Shown here: piece after piece, positions 63,801-64,000 of the stretch | How positions within the stretch are numbered: the first letter of the stretch is position 1 | How the letters are laid out: each line of letters opens with the position of its first letter | The notes under the pieces: generated by a model | What the model was told of the DNA's origin: nothing | Databases searched by the model: none | Seen by the model: only the letters and a program-made list of their open reading frames with translations | Program-made: the position numbers and the translations under genes | Source of the DNA: Limanda limanda | Lineage: Eukaryota; Chordata; Actinopteri; Pleuronectiformes; Pleuronectidae | Direction of reading: 5' to 3' | DNA: 64,000 nucleotides | Assembly: GCF_963576545.1 (NCBI RefSeq) | Contig: NC_083638.1 | Location: 5,174,659-5,238,658, forward strand

Positions 63801-64000
63801 CAGTTCACTGTGTTCTCCCCTTGGACCATATAAGTAGGATCACCTTATCTACGGTAAGCTGTATTACTAACCCATGGTCTTAGAGAAACCTAAAACTCGC
63901 CTTTGATAAGAATCAGTGGATAGCTGTGCTCCTTTCTCAACCCCTGCTCGTTGCCAGCCTCCAGGAGAAGGAAGAGACCAGTATTCCCACAGAGGCTGAG

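Larger units (their letters stand above)
51178..64000. other. long non-coding stretch after the last visible trip4 exon
   Basis: I scanned for the missing C-terminal exons of TRIP4 and for other vertebrate exons and found none I could support. The stretch holds (TCC)n, (GT)n and (CA)n microsatellites, a solo-LTR candidate (54967-55433) and otherwise unique, moderately AT-rich DNA. It is most simply a large final trip4 intron. A possible splice acceptor and open frame at 63958-64000 is too short to assign. Confidence 0.5.

Overview
This window is vertebrate nuclear DNA, almost certainly from a ray-finned (teleost) fish; I cannot name the species. The reasons are four multi-exon genes with GT-AG introns that translate into clear vertebrate orthologues, small introns, dense tetranucleotide microsatellites, and many non-autonomous DNA transposons and LINE 3' tails of the kinds common in teleosts. 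There is no operon, prophage, CRISPR array or other prokaryote-type system here.

Layout. Positions 1-11631 are gene-poor and repeat-rich; the first 110 bases may hold the last exon of an unidentified gene. calml4 (calmodulin-like 4, minus strand, five exons, 11632-16195) is followed by cln6 (ER membrane protein, minus strand, seven exons, 18345-25709). About 2.0 kb of shared upstream DNA separates cln6 from a divergently transcribed neuronal nicotinic receptor subunit of the alpha-7 class (plus strand, ten exons, 27750-45514). A 1.9 kb gap containing a 790 bp GATA/GGAT array leads to trip4 (ASC-1, plus strand, eleven exons seen from 47432 to 51177). The last roughly 60 codons of trip4 are not recognisable, so 51178-64000 is best read as a long trip4 intron or 3' flank running off the window.

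How the genes relate. They do not form a functional pathway. CALML4 is a myosin light chain of brush-border adhesion complexes, CLN6 helps export lysosomal enzymes from the ER, the receptor is a cation channel, and TRIP4 is a subunit of the ASC-1 complex. The calml4-cln6 pairing matches human 15q23, and trip4 lies nearby on human 15q22. Human CHRNA7 is at 15q13, so an alpha-7-like gene between CLN6 and TRIP4 is the most interesting gene-level observation; it may be a paralogue retained in fish (alpha-8 or alpha-11 type) and lost in mammals.

Structural highlights. Three long GATA-class arrays (one with an 85-unit GACA core) total about 2 kb within and beside the receptor gene. Four hAT-like elements have 8 bp target duplications, one of them perfect. 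There is an 824 bp foldback element flanked by TA, a TTAA-flanked piggyBac-like MITE, a MITE with telomere-like repeats inserted in a (TG)n tract, and two perfect 15-16 bp hairpins 0.5 kb apart in receptor intron 3. I found no convincing new gene system.
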